Shown: positions 26,410-42,459, numbered from the stretch's first letter. The stretch: DNA of 64,000 nt from Aplysia californica (GCF_000002075.1 NW_004797358.1:674539-738538), one strand, 5' to 3'. Notes: generated by a model not told the origin, from the sequence alone. Made by a program: numbers and translations.

Positions 26410-29400
26410 GAAGGAAAGGATCAATATTGGAACTATGCTCTTTGTACTGTTATAAAGCACTCTGAGCACTTGCCTGATGAAAACAAATGTAATGTATTAT
26501 TGATGGCAAACATATTTCTGTGATGGTACACATCATGTTTTGACGACATGTTTGTCTTCTAAAAAAAGGTAAGTGGGAATTGACGCTTACTATTGATTAA
26601 TATCCTGTAAGAATGAGAGTAGTTTGTTCCCCCAGAGCTTATGAGTCTCCCCCCCCCCCTCGGGTAGTTTCCCAAAGATTCATGTTCTTATGCACAGTAG
26701 AATTGTAAATGGGCTGATTAATCAATGTCATGCTCATACTGTGCCGGAACAACATAGAGGGAACTGCTGCTTTTTCTTTCCTTATCCTAACTATCGTCAT
26801 TTTACCTGTACTTCTTTTATATGTTTGTCACTCTCTTGTGAACTGCTATTTCCGGGGTGCCTTGGTAGTCAAAGCAGGCTTTGTGCTGCTGAGGCTAGAG
26901 AGTTGAGCAGAGTAAGCCTGATTCCCCATTTGGACTTCTCTGTTGACATCCACACCTTGGCGCTCATATGACCATACGCCGTTGTGAGAACCGTAAAACC
27001 TTACTAATACTAAGAGAGTTTATGAGGTTGGTTTTGTTCTGTTTGTTTATTCTAATTTTTCTGTTATTTCTATATCGTATCAAAACACTTACTTTTTATT
27101 TGTTTCATTTTTTTTTCTTAGCTCAGGGCCATAGGCACTGCCTTAGACATTATCTATGTCTTACAGAGAGTATGAGAAAATCTAACCAAAACCGTCAGCT
27201 CTGCATTGCCATCATGTTTCAATATTTCTCAATGTGCTTTTCTCCCGGTACAGATCTGGATGTCTGTCAAGTTTCCAGCTACCTGTGTGCCTCCGATGAG
27301 CTGTGCACCAGTGGGTCAGGGACTTCATACAACTGCACTCTCAACACTGGTATTTACTTTGTACATTTGTTGGGGATGGTGGGGGGGGGGGATGGTGTTG
27401 TGAAAGTCCATTATTTCACCGTACTTCTTATTTTCTTTTGATTTGATTACTCATGATGTCTCTGCTACTTTTTCCAAGCCTTTTTTACCCCCCGTGGGTC
27501 AGGGGAATATGAAAATACCCACTCCATCATATTCACACAGAGAACCAGATTGCTCCCGGTGGAACCACCATCTACAAACCGACAACAACGCTTTTCACAG
27601 ACTAGTGCATCTTAGGACAACCTTCCGGGCTATTGCCATACGGTTCACCCTGCACAGACCAATCACGATCTGCTCTGTCTATACCCCCACCAAATTACCC
27701 CCTCAAAATAACTCGATTGAATGATTTAAAGCTCCAGCTCCCAAAGCCCTTTATTTTGCTAGATGACTTAAATGCCAACAGCCCCATTTGGGGAGACAAA
27801 AGCACAGACCAGAAAAGAAAAATAATGGAAGATTTTGTATTTCATAATAACATCTGCCTCTTAAATTATAGATCCCCCACTTACAGAAACAGATCCACTT
27901 TTGGCACTTCATCCCTTGACCTCACCTTTTGTACACTTGACCTAGTCCCAGATCTTGAGTGGTCTGTGCTGGATGACCTTACTGGCCATTTCCCAATTCA
28001 TTTAAAAAACAATAGCCTCCAAAACAATCAGATCCCAGAATGCTTCAATTTCAAAAAGCATACTGGGGCGGGTTTGCCATTGAATGTTCCCAGATTTTGA
28101 ACATCGCTTTCTACCTCAACTACAACAAATTCCATGAAACACTTTTAGAAATATGTCACAAATACATACCAAAAACATCTCCAAAACCCCGGAAGAACAA
28201 GATCTGGTTCTCTGGGGAGTGTGATGATGTAGTAAAGAAAAAGAAGGCAGCATATTGGAGAGCCGTCGATAGCACTACCAAGGAAAACAAAATTAATTAC
28301 TGAAAAGCTTGAGCTGAGGCTACGTGCCTCAGGGAGAGCAAAGGACAATCCTTCTGAAAATACATCTCCAAAATCAGCTGTCAGACACCACTCAACCAAG
28401 TTTTCAAAATAGCTCTAAAGTTCTTGGGTAGACGCACAGACACCATCCGGCATGTTCAGAGGCTGGATGGATCATGCATCTTGGACCTGGGCAATACAGC
28501 CCCGGATGACATCCACAACCTCGGAGATCATTAGACATTTACCCACAGAAACTTTTACTCTCCTGCTAGACATATACAACGACATATGGCGGTCACACTC
28601 CTTTCCGGATTCTTGGGGTCTCGCCACTGTGGTTCCAATACCCAAACCTAACAAAGACCACACACCCCCTTCAAATTACACACCAATAGCACTAACTTAT
28701 AGAAAACTCTGTGCAAACTTATAGAAAAAAGGATTCTCAGGCAACTCCTGTGGTTTCTGGAGACAACCGGCTCGAAGAGCGGTCTCCAGTGCGGATTCAG
28801 GAAAACTCGATCCTCTCTGGATCACCTGGTCCGCCTGGAGACCTTTATATGTGAGATGTTTGCTGAAGGAGGCCACTTGATCGCCATCATTTTTTACCTA
28901 GAAAAAGCCTTCGACACAACCTGGAAGTACGGCATTCTTAGATACCTGCATGCTCTCGGCACAATGCGGTCCCCTCCCTGCCTTCATTGGCAATTTCCCG
29001 AAAAACTGTTCCTTCCAGGTCTGTGTTGGATCCTCCCTTTCAGACCCCTACCAGCAGGAGGAAGGTGTTCCCCAGGGAAGCATTCTTTCTCCCCTTCTAT
29101 TTGAAATTAAAATAGATTCCATCGTTAAGACCCTCAGAAATAGCATAGATAGCTCGTTATACATTGACGACTTCCTGATTTGCTGCCGTTCCAAAAATCC
29201 TGGACTAATATCTATGGAAAGCAGCATAAACTTGAAAAGTGGGCAAATAATAACGGTGTCTAGTTTTCCCTGTCAAAGATGGTTGCTGTGCACTTCTGGA
29301 AAGTGGGAAAGGATTTCCATCCAGGACCAAGCTTATTTCCTTGGCATTACATGTATATTTGACAAAAAGTCACTTTCATACCACACATAAAAGACCTTCA

Positions 29401-32319
29401 TGTGAGGTGCCTGAAAACATTAAACTCGGGGACTCAAAACACCTTCTCCGCCTATACATTTCCCTTGTCCAATCCAGGCTTGACTAGGGTTGTCAGGTCT
29501 ATGGATCAGCAAAACTTCTTTTCCTAAAAATACTAGACCCAGTGCAAAACCAAGGACTCCGCCTCGCCCTGGGGGCTTTCCACACTTCTCAAGTGGAGAG
29601 CTTCCAGGCTGAGGCAAACATACCATCACTCACACTCAGACGCACACAACTCTCACTGCAATATGCCATAAAACAGAGCTCAACACATGAGAACCCAGTA
29701 CACGACTGTATTTTCAGAGCAAACCAGACACCATAAACAAATTAGAAAACAACGAAAAATTCAAGCCTTTTGGCCTCAGAGTCCTGGACTCCAAAAACAT
29801 ACACTTTTCCAAACCCATCAAACAATTTCTCTTCCCCGACTTCCCTCCATGGCACCTCACCAAGGCAAAAGTAGACTTACAGCTCACCACACACAACAAA
29901 GCAAGCACAAACAACAAAATATTTAAAGGAGAATACAAAAAAATTTTATAGAAAAATACCCCAGTGCAGAGCTTATCTTCACAGATAGCTCTAAATCAGT
30001 CTCTGCTCTGGGCGCCACTGCCCTATCCTCAAATAGTACACACCAGAGGAGACTCCATCCCAAAGCCTCCATTTTCTCTGTGAAGGCCACTGCCACTCCA
30101 TAGAAAATTCCCCCAACAAATCTTTCCTTACCCTATCTGATTCTCTGTCATGCATAACCTCACTTACAATCTACACACTCTTTCACCCAAAAATAGTTAG
30201 GTTACAACAAAAAATACCCGCTTTGACTGAAACTGGGAAAAGTATCATTTTCGCATGGCTACCTAGCCATGTGGGCATCCAAGAAAATGAGCAGGTGGAT
30301 CTCCTGGTGAAGGAATCCTTGTCCCTTCTGTTGGGATCAACGACAAACACTCTCCTACAGACTGACTTTAAAAATAAAGTTAAAAACTTCACCTCCAGTC
30401 TGTGAGAGACTCATTGAAAGAATCAAACCAACAACAAACTACACAACATTAAGCCCAAATTAATGCCGCGAAATCTTTCAGGTCTTTGCAGAAGAGACAA
30501 TGTCATTTTTACTCGATTACGCATCAAACACACATCCCTGACACATAAATACCCCCTTCAGGCAGATGAGAAGCCGTTTTTTGTCGGATGCGACACCGAT
30601 TTTACAATTGAACACATTTTAACTGAATGTCTAGAATTTGGAGAGACCGGAAGTAAATATTGAAAATTTTAAAAAATTGCAAGATCTATTTTCTGTCGTT
30701 GATCCCAACAGAATCCTTTATTTTATAAAGGCCAAATGGAAAATTATGAAAAACATTAAGTTTTTATATGTTATTTAAAAAGTTATTGTAAATTAAGAAT
30801 TCATTTACCTCAAATTTTTAGTGCTTTAACCTTTTCATTAGAAATATATTGACCAAATTCAGGCCGTGTGGTGAACTATTGCAAATAAAACCAACTTATT
30901 TCACACGCTCATATGACCTTATGTAGTTGTAAACGCCGTAAAACTCTTACTAAAACAGACAAGCCTTTTTTTATATTGTTTGAATTTGATCATAGCTTTA
31001 GAAAGTGCATTTTAATTGACATTTTAGTTAAATAAAACTTAATTTGTCCATAACTCAAAATTGTCCTGTGCATCTTCAGAATTTTTTTTTTTTCATGACA
31101 CTACTCATTGATTTGGGTCAGCCCAAAAAAAGAGGTACAATAGTAACAAGGAGCACCTAAAGTTCTGTAACATTGCTCCAAAAGACTCTAAAAAGTACTG
31201 CACTAAAGACAGAACTGCGTGGCATGTTCAGTTCATCAACACTCATAAAATCATCTGCACAGCTCGCTGTGATCATCTCACAACCATATGGAACCAAAGA
31301 CTTAACTGTTTTTTCTTCTTTGTGTTTTCTGTGATATGCTTGATCTTGATCTATACCTCACTTTCAAGTTATCCATTTCTTTTATTTTCTTTTGCAGAGT
31401 TGGTAACTCCAGACCGTAAGTGTTTTCATTTTACTCCCGCCATTCAGAGTTGTGCTTGCAGTAAACTGTTTCAGTAACTAAGCTGTAAGCATATTTTGTA
31501 ATAATATTAGGAGTAAAGTTAATTTTAATTTGTGACATGGGATCAGTTTTGTATTCCCCCAAATTTCGCCCTGCTGATGACATTTCTGGATGGAAACCAA
31601 AATGTCTTATTTTGGGGGAGTAAAAGTAATTCTTTTACAAAGCTTTTCACCTTTTTTTTGTGCAAGAATATGAGATATCTATTTTATGAATAACATCGTG
31701 GCAAGCTTAAAATAATATACCATATGGATTTTTTGCTAGTTACGTTATGGTGCAGTTTTGTTAGAAAAGAAAATATATTATGGATAAAGCCCCAGTAATA
31801 ACTATAACAGTCACAAACTGTGAAAGTCCAAAATTAAGTCAGTTCTTTTTTTGTTTCAAAGATTGCTTGGAAACCTTCTAGTGAAAATTGAAAAGCATGA
31901 CTTTGATGCAAAACCTATATATGTGTTTTTTACTATATGCTTGATATTTGCAGGCTACTTCCCTTGAAAGTAGTACTTTTGGACGTACATTTTTTTCAAC
32001 AACTACCATTGATATGCTTGTTTATGAGCAATGTTATTATCTGTTGTGGCCCAGAAATAATTAAGTATCTCCTCAGATTTGTATTGTGCCTAGGTTAAAA
32101 AATCTAGAACCTTTTTCTCAAAAGGATGTCCTTTTGGCACTCCTGGTACAAAAAATATAATGTTTTGTCAAGTGCCGAAAAAAAATGCAGTGTGTCAAAA
32201 GAAATGCATATTATATCATCTGAGAGAGTTTAAGAAAAATTTAAAGTCATATATTGTATTCAACACTACCATCCTCTGCTAGTAAGTTTTTTATGTGAGA
32301 ATGTGTGTGGTTCTGGGAG

Positions 32320-32378
<59 letters not shown>

Positions 32379-34535
32379 TGTGTGTATTTTGTTAAATGGT
32401 TTTACAATGTGTACTTTCTGTCTTATGATTTGCCAGTTCATTAATAACTTTGCATTGTACCATGCTCTGAGCCTCCTACAGATTAAGCACTATAATTAAT
32501 TTCTATTAATGTTGTTGCTATTATCATTATAAAATTATTATTATATTTCAGTTAGAGTTTTAATATTCTACTTTAGTCAAAGTGTTTAAAATGACATTAG
32601 GCCTTTTGAAGTGGTTTTATAAATCAATATGTTCTAAAGATGATTTGATGCATTTCATTTCATACAACCTGATTTCTCTGTGGCAATGTTCTACAGCTAC
32701 CATTGTGGGACAAAGAGGTTAGTAGAGCTTTTACACATGAATCAGTTTTAATTGTCGTATATATTGATTTTGAGTTTGATTATTATTTTTACGATCTGAT
32801 AACTTTTTCACACTCTCCAGCCACATTGTTTGTTATCATTAAATATTACCTAAACAATATTAATTTTGTCTCTTGGGTTCACTGGTCAACCCTTTGTTTC
32901 TGGGTGGTTGGCGGGTACTCTGGTGTAGCTTGCTCTTTCTTTACTATCAAACATCTATCGTCCTTATCTCCCCTCCTTCTATTTCATGTTTGTTACTCTC
33001 TTGTAACTCCTCTAATCTTCTGGTGCTCATATGACCTTATGCAGTTGCGAGCGCTATAAAACCTCTACTAGAACAAACTAAAACTTTGTTTCTGAATTTT
33101 TAAAACTCTTTTGAACGGAATGTAATTTCCGTCAGTCAATATGAAGCATGTGTTTCTTGCTAGTCACTTGATGTCACTCCATGTCTTCCCACTTTTCTGC
33201 ACATCCACTTTTCCAGGTTCCACGTGGTATTCCTCTTGATCTTTTATCCTGTGGGTTCCAATCTAACACTTTTCATGTCAAGCAGCTGCTTAACTTCCTG
33301 AAAGTGTGTCCAGTCCATCGCCAACGCCTTCTTCCCTCCTCATCTCTGACTGGACTCTGTCTCATTCTTCTTAATACTTCCTCATTGGTGACCCTGTCTG
33401 TCCATCTGATCCTCAGTAGACACTTGTTCAAGAAAACCTGGATCCTCTTTATGCAAATCTGAGACGCGTTCCATGTCTCACATCTATGCAACAAGACTGA
33501 CTTCACATTTGAGTTAAAAATCCTCAGCTTTGTTCTTAATGAGATATCCCTGGTCCTCCTAATCCTATTCAAAGATAAAAATGCCGTCTGTGCCTTTCCA
33601 ATGTGGGACTTTATTTCAGCGCCTGTTCCTCCCTCTCTGTTCTCCTGATATAGTATAACAACCATTATCCTAAACACCAAACTTTTCAGAACATTTTGCT
33701 GTAGATAAGGTAGTATTTAGTTAAGGCTTTTCTCTCTTTGCCTTCTTCCTCAGACCTTTACCCATATGGTACTGCCAACGGGGACAAACGTGTCACAGCT
33801 AAAGGCTTGTTTGAGTGGGATTATTGGGATGCCATCAGTGAGCCTATCAAGATTACGGGAGGATTTCCTTTTGGTACTGAGAAATTCACTTTTGTTCATG
33901 TAAGTATTGAGGCCACCTCAAGGTATTTTTCTCAAATCTGTCTGCCCCGCTCAATATCAGTCCTAAGATGCACTTTACTATTAACCGCTAAAGGCTCAAA
34001 AGGCAAAAAAGTGACTTTCCATGAAGTTTTTGTTTTCTGGATATTATATTGAAAGTTTGATGTCTTCTGCTTCTTTTAGGATCAAAACAAACAACTATAA
34101 TCGACTATAAATATTTCATTTTGATTTATTTTGGAGGTGTGTGTGGTTTGTTGTGAGCTTGGGTGACGAGATAAAGGAATTTGGACCTTGCTAGTGTGTA
34201 GCTGTGAGATTATTTTTAGAATCATTACCTTATGGCCACCTTTGCTTCAACCAAAGATTCTCCACTAGTGGAAAATCTTTGCTCCAACGTTCTTCATTCG
34301 TAACTATTTTTAGATTTTGACCCCTTTTCGAGCATGAATGGACTGAAATATAAACAACTCTGATTCTAGCTCACTTCATGCTTGTTTACGTAAACAGCTG
34401 ACTGTGCGGGTGTGCCCTGCTAGCTTTTAAAAGATTAATTAACCTTCCTCTAGATCTCTCAGAGTGGACTCCAAACCAAGAGGCCACCAAGGTGGTCTAT
34501 GTGCATGTGTGTGTATGTGTGTTTGTTTGTTTGTA

Positions 34536-34609
<74 letters not shown>

Positions 34610-36570
34610 CTCGTGTGTTTATGGTGCTATTGCAAACATATAATCAGGTAGCGTAAACACGGCACCTAAGCCGACTCGCGGCCTTCCTGGCACGTGGTTT
34701 CGGTGAAATGGGGGCAATTCAGATCTATGTTTCTTTGTTCTTTTGCTGTAAAACACCAAATTCTGAACACTGAAAAAAATTCAAATTTTCTTCGTTATAA
34801 TAGTGTAAGTTGTTTGTATATCCGGGTATTTGGAGCTAGAGAATCGCCGTGGAAAGGGAAGCCCCTTGCGGTCAGAATGCGAGGTCCCCGGTTCAGAATT
34901 GACCCCCATGCATTCGAATGCTTTGCTGAAAGATTGATGATTAAATACCGTCTTTTCATTGGCGGAGAACTATACAGCTTTGAGCGTGGTTTCCCATGGT
35001 TATTATTTTTTGGCTTAGGTGTTTTAGATAGAAAATCTTGAAAAAAAGGGTCTAAGTTTTCAAAGATCATTTTTAACACGAAATGTGTAAAATACCGGCT
35101 GAAAAAAGATACCAATAGAAAGAACAATTCTTTTTCTATCAGAATAACATCATCGGCTTGGAATTATTTTGCATGAATCTTTCGACGAAACTACCGGGAG
35201 CACTCAGTATACTACAGTATTGAGCCCACTAGTTTGCCGTGAAGACTGGTGCAGCGCCGGCGGAGACAACGCTCTGTGTTTTTATTTACATAACGACAGA
35301 TCATCGTGTTTGGGGCAATAAAATACTGATTTGTAATGATCTCACAGTCTTGAAAATATTAGGCTTCATTTTTATGTTATAATGATTGTACTCTTTTAAT
35401 GTAGAGATGTTTGGTGCACTTGGTACTCTTTTACTATCTGTCAAATCTGGGGTTGCAGCCAGTTAACGATTTCAGCAATATTTTATTAATATGTTAAATT
35501 GAAACTGCTGCCATTCTCTTAAACATTAACTGGGAGGTAAAAGTATGGTACCAAAATTCTCAGGAGACATAGGCCTTTCATATGAAACAGATGAATTTGA
35601 CATACAGCTACTTTGAAAATTTAGTGTCTGGTACCTAGTATCCTGCTAATATTCTGTTGCACTTGACGTGAAGTAAATTCTCGTAAAAATTTTGTTTGGC
35701 CCATAAGTTTTTTCTCCGTGAATGAATAGTTTTCTACTTTCATATTTTACCTTGTAGTGGCATAGCCAAGATAACTGCTAAATTTCAAGTCTCTATCTCA
35801 ATTCAAGACCCCCATTGCTACGGAAACATGTTGCTCAACTTCGGAGGCCATTTTCTCCTTTTCGTGTTTCCTCATCTTGCACAATTAAAAGTTCTGTATT
35901 TTCGTCAAATATTTTCATATTTATTTCATTCTAGTTTTAAATTGCAGGGAAAAGGTGATAGTTTTTTAACTTAACGTTTACTCAGTTTTGAAATTTCCTT
36001 CATATGACTGATATTGACCGGAAGGGACCCAAATGTTTCACACCCACTATGTACTAGTTTCAGCCAAGGTAGGAATGATGTGCTTGGTAAATATTCTTTA
36101 CAGAACTTTAATTGGAAGAAGAAAAGGTGGCGATAATTTGAAATTTGAGAATCCGAAAAAGAGAACAAAATCACAGTGTGGTAACAATTAACACTTATTG
36201 GTTCAAAAAATGGCATAAGGCTGCCTGAATGGCACTTGAATTAGACAATAGATGAGCCTATGATTATGTATCATCACCAGCTTTTTGGATTGAAAAACCT
36301 GTACTCACATGTGTACGCTCTTGCACGCACGCACGCACGCACACACACGCACACACAAAAATGCATACACACACACACACACTTACCAGCATGTACATAC
36401 ACTCACAAAAATACATATAGACCTACATTCATGTCAACATGAACGCTCGTAGCAACATACTTCCTAAAACTGGAATCACTCGCCTGAGAAAAGAGCAGAC
36501 TCTTGAACCTCCACTTACACCTTACACCTTACCTCGTACTTGCACAAATGCGCATGCACACACACACACT

Positions 36571-36632
<62 letters not shown>

Positions 36633-39600
36633 ATTGTTCATTTTTTATCGCAGGTCTTACCTAGTGGTGTTATCACAGTTGGGCGTGAGAAATGGACATG
36701 GTGGCCTAGTCTTGAGTGGAATGCCCAGTTTGGCATCTACACCATAGCTCCTTTCTGGAGTTATATGGACCCACGCCTTGGCAATGTGTTCTACCAGCTG
36801 TATCAAGGATCAAGTACAGTAGGATCCAACAAAAACAGTACACTGGTAGACCATGTCTTGAACCGAGCATCGGATGAGGTAACCTACAGTGGAGGGAGAC
36901 ATGAAAAACTGGTTGTTTAACTCTTTATCTCCTGGGGGGGGGGGGGTCAACCCACTACACTAGAGCTCTTTTTTGGTACTTAATCTAAAAATGACAAAAA
37001 CGTCATTGAATGGGTCATTGAATCAAAACAAATGAACCTATTTTGATAGTTTTTCTTGTAATGAATTACCTCCGGGTAAAAGAGACATGTTTTTGGCAAT
37101 TGCCAAAAAGTAATTAAATGTCAAAGTCGTTGTTAAGGAATGCGCCCGAGCCATTGGCAGCAGCTCACCAACACAGTGGCTCCGACTGTAAGCTGCTGGG
37201 AGCAGCTTGCAGGAGATAAAGAGTTCATACAGTTGCTCATGCCGTCATCAGATACATTGTAGACCATGAGTCTGATGTTTGGACCTCTCTTTCTCACTTT
37301 AAAACAAACCTTTGCACAAGTGAAACATCGTTGAAGCCAAAAGAGACGTGCGCAAGCTTTTCACATCCATCAGTGCAAAATGAAGCTTTTACTTACTTTT
37401 ACTTTTTACTTTTTCATCCTCTGTTGCCGTTAAGCAACGAGGGGAGATGCAGTTTTCTATGGTAGGCCAGCTCCGAAGCTCTTTCAGTTGTGATATTATG
37501 TTTTCTCAGGGTTTCCTTGACACCCTCGATCCACCTTTTGCATGGCCTTCCTCTTCCTTATTAGCCTGAGTGCTTGGTGTTGTAGGCTCTTGAGGCTGAC
37601 TGGCCAGGTGACATACATAACAGGTGGCCAAACCATTTTATTCTCTGTCTTTCTATGTCATGCAGACAGGGCTCAATGCCGATAGCTGCTCTTGCTTCTT
37701 AATTTCTCTACCTGTCTCGTCTTGTGATGCTACAGGTTTTGCGGAGACATTTCATTTCATATGCAGGGATTTTGCTTTCATGGGTTTTACTTAATATCCA
37801 GGTCTGGCACTGGTAGCATAATATTGATATGAATATTGAGGTTATAGGCTATCTCTTTGTGTCCATGGAGATGTTTGGATGAGATAGGAGGGGTGCGAGC
37901 TGGAAGGTGACAGCTTTTAAATACTCAATATGTGACACCAGAATTGGTCTCATTGGCCATAGCAGAAGCCACACGTCTACCCTTATTTCTTCCACCTCAC
38001 TTAAGAAATATTCTTCTCTACCGATGCATTCGTCATCATCTGCCACTGACAGACGAACTAATGTTATTGTTATTGTACTATCATTCAGTCTTATTTTCTT
38101 GTTCAATAGTTATATTTATTTTCTAATTTATCCCACTTTTGTATCAAAATTAGACTTTCTGACATGATGCCTTGCTATTGTTGTTAAAAATGGATCAAAA
38201 TGTTTGTAAGCTGTGTTGGGATGAGACAGCTTAAACTGTTTTTATCTCTTTGAAAAGCAGAAACAAAGCCTGGCAGCATCTTCAAATAGGACTTAGAATC
38301 AAAATGATGCCTATAATGACTTTTTTTTACCCAAAAAAAACCTTTTCATTAACCTGAATACTATAACACAATGATATTGAGAGGTAATATTTTACAGGGG
38401 ATAAGGCAAGGGTCAAAACTGATATATTTTTTTTAAGTTCTAAAAAAATGGCATCCCTTAGTTTACTTATCTATATTATTATGCTAACGATAACTGCCAT
38501 AAAGCTAAAAAAACAAGATAAGGATGTTGTTAACTGTTTTTGATGTTTAAGGATTACATTTTTATTTGTATAAGTTGTGAGTGTATAAATGTTTGTTTTA
38601 GGCGGAACCTGCCTCTGCAGGTTTCCAATGCAATTTTTGATTGGCCTGGTGGCATCTCTTATCTACTGCTTTTTTTCCAAAATTAGGTGGAAGAGTATCT
38701 TGATACCATGAACACATCTATCAGCCAAAAACGTTTCTCAGCAACATCAGTGCTGGTGGCTACATGGGAAGATGTTGAACCATTTACCTGGAAGAGCTAT
38801 TACTGTGATGAACTGGAGGAGGGCAGTGATGAGAACAACTACTTTGATGACGACTACTATGATGAAGTCAGGGCCTATTGCAATAACACTGTAAGAACTG
38901 TTACTTTATTTTTACTTTTTCATTCTCTGTTGTCATTGACCATTGAGGGGAGATTTCGTTGTCTATGGTGGGCCAATTTTGCAGCTCTTTCAATTGAGTT
39001 GTTGTAGTTTTTCAGGGATCGTTTGACTGCCTCAATTAATTTTTTTCTTGGTCTACCTCTTTCTTTGTAGTCTTAGTACTTGGTGCAATAGGCTCTCGAG
39101 GCTGGTTGACATGACGACATTTGTAGCAGATGGCCAAACATTTATTCTTTGGGTTTTTTTTTCAAAAAATGCAGGCAGGACTGTATGTGAACAGCAGCTC
39201 TTGTATTTTCATTTCTCTGCCTGTCTCTTGTTGTGATGTTTAGCATTTTACATAGACATTTAATTTCGCATGCAGTAATTTTGCTTTCATGTGTTTTATT
39301 ATGTCAATCAGCTGCTTGTTCCTGAACTTGTTATGCCAGTCAATCGAAGCGTCATTACTCCCATGAACTTAATTGCCGTTGACACAAAAAACACCGTAAC
39401 TGAATTGTCAAGTAATCTTAAAATTATACTACTGTACACACAGTCAACCTAAAAAAATACCATTTTATTCAATGATTTAATACTTGAGTCTAACTCCGAT
39501 ATCGCATTTTTTACGGAGTCATGGTTGCGGAACGTCGGAGATGAAATCATTATAGCCGGCCTAACTCCACCGGGATACAAGTCCATCTCCGTCCCAAGAA

Positions 39601-42399
39601 ATGGTCGTGGGGGAGGGATATGCATAATTTATAAAGGATCTCTAAACATCACTCCACAGAAAATGCCCTCCTTTAAAACGTTCGAATGTTGTGAGATCAG
39701 TCTACATATCAAAGGGTGTCCCGTCATTTTTGTCTGTGTCTATCGACCACCACCAAGCAGGAAAAACAAACTGAAAATTAAAGATTTCATTTCTGAATTC
39801 CAGGATTTACTAGACCTGCATACCACCAAGAAGACACAGCCTATAATTTTAGGAGACTTTAATTTACATTTTGAAGATACCTTAGACACAAATGTTAAAT
39901 TTATCAAATCTATTCTAGAGACTCGTGGTCTCTATCAACACATTGATGTCCCCACTCACATTAAAAAACACACATTAGATTGGGTGATTACGGACAATGT
40001 CAATAAAATCGGTGAAATTCAAGTAAGAACAAATGCATTTCTGATCACTACGTGGTGTCCTTTGAAATAACTCGTATAGGGAAGCCCAAACTGAGACACC
40101 GCAAAATTACAACCCGGAAAATGGACATTGATAATGAAATGTTTGGAGCGGACATTCGCCAGCTTCTAAAATTGATACACGGTTCAACCTCCGAGAAGGT
40201 AGACATTTTCAACACCAAGATGTGTGAACTACTAAACAAACATACACCGGTCAAATCCAGAACAGTGACTGATCGACCTTCTGCCCCGTGGATGACTTTG
40301 GAAATTAAACAATCTAAAATGGAACGCAGACGAGCTGAAAGACACTGGAGATCAACAAAGCTGAAAATTCATGAGGACATTTATAGACACTGTAACAACA
40401 TAGTGAAATCGTTAATAACATCTGCCAAATTTATGTATTATAACGGAAAAATTAATGAATGTACCACCTCTAAAACTTTATTTTGTATAACAAATCAGTT
40501 GTCTGGTAAGAAAGATCCGGCCAGCAACAAGTTTCCCATGAATGTACCTAAAAGGGACCTTCCTGATGTTTTTGGTCAATACTTTAGAGACAAGATATCC
40601 ACGATCAGGAAAAAAATTGACACGACTACCTATAAACTACCATGTTTTGAAACATTTTCTGGGGTAATCTTTAATGAATTTGTATGTGTAACACAAGAAA
40701 ATGTAAGATCAATCATAATGTCATCACCCCATAAAACATGTAGTCTTGATCCCATTCCAACACAACTGCACATCACACATCTTGATAGTGTCATTGGATT
40801 TATAACTTCTATCATTAATGAGTCTCTTCAGTCTGGAGTAGTACCATCACTCTTTAAGCATGCTTTAGTTATTCCCCTTCTCAAAAAAACAAATCTTTCC
40901 CCTGAGGAGCTCAATAATTTCAGACCTGTCTCCAACCTTCCTTTTTTGTCAAAAATCTTGGAGAAAGTTGTTTTGGTTCAATTGAAGAATCATTTAAAAG
41001 AAAACAATTTATATGAATTATATCAATCTGCCTATCGGCAATTTCATAACACAGAAACTGCGCTATTGAAAATATATAACGACCTCTTGTGTGAGGCGGA
41101 TGAGAACAAAATATCAATTCTTTCTCTTCTTGATCTTAGTGCTGCCTTTGACACTATAGATCACACTATTCTTATTGAACGATTGTTCAACACGTTTGGC
41201 CTGTCTGGCAGGGTTCTTGACTGGTTCGGGTCCTACCTGATTGGCCGTACACAATCTGTGGTTGTGCACGACTCTCTTTCGTCAATTTTTAAGCTAGACT
41301 TTGGAGTGCCTCAAGGTTCAGTATTGGGTCCAATCTTGTATACGTTATATACACAGCCGCTTGGAGCTGTGATTAGAAAGCACAATATGAATTATCACAT
41401 GTACGCTGACGATACACAATTATATAAATCTGTTCCACCATCAGATGTTAAAACCTTGCTTACTACCATGGGTCTGTGCATTGATGACATCAAAAAGTGG
41501 ATGGTTGATAGTAAGCTCCAGCTTAATGAAAATAAAACTGAAATTCTTTTATGTAACCCAAAGAAAAGCCATATCCCCGTAGACATTGATCATATTTGTA
41601 CTGAAAATGAAAAACTGTATTTTACTAATAAAGCAAAAAATCTGGGGATGTATTTTGATTCAAAATTGTCAATGGAACATCATATCAATTATTTATGTAC
41701 CATTTTATTTTGTAAATTGCGTAGAATTGGTCATATGTCTATGTTTTTTAATGAACACTCGTTGAAAACGCTCGTGTCATCTTTCTTGTTTTCGCGCATC
41801 GATTATTGCAATGCTTTACTAGCTAACTTACCAAATACCACTCTTCACAAGTTACAACGTTTTCAAAATCATGCTGCTAGGCTTGTACTAAAGAAAAAGA
41901 AGAGGGACCACATTACGCCCATGTTAAGAACGTTGCATTGGCTTCCCGTGTCAGCTAGAATGTCATATAAAATTGCAATATTATGTCATAAATGAGTCAA
42001 TAACAAAACTCCCTCATATCTTAGTGATCTCATCCAGATTTATATTCCATCTAGATCACTAAGATCAGGCGATCAGTATCTTTTAAGAGTTCCTAGAAAA
42101 GGGGGTAAAAAATTAACTGAAAGATCGTTCGCCAACCTTGCTTCGTCAGTTTGGAACTCTCTTCCTCAACCCTTGAGACATACAACATCTGAGTCTAAAT
42201 TTAAGAAATCTTTAAAGACACATTTAATGACATCCTTTTTATGTCAGTAGATTCATGTTCGGTACAATGTTATGTGAATGACTATGTATCCATTTATGTA
42301 TTTTGTGAATATCTTTGTGTATATTATTTTATGCTCATTTCGTGACGATGTGTAAGCGTGTGCGTGTGATAAGCAAGTAGATGTGTGTGTGTGTGTGTG

Positions 42400-42459
<60 letters not shown>

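Noticed and set aside
34855-34912. Possible tRNA-derived sequence around GGTTCAGAATTGACC (box B-like).
   Set aside because: No matching box A at the right spacing and no cloverleaf can be folded by eye.
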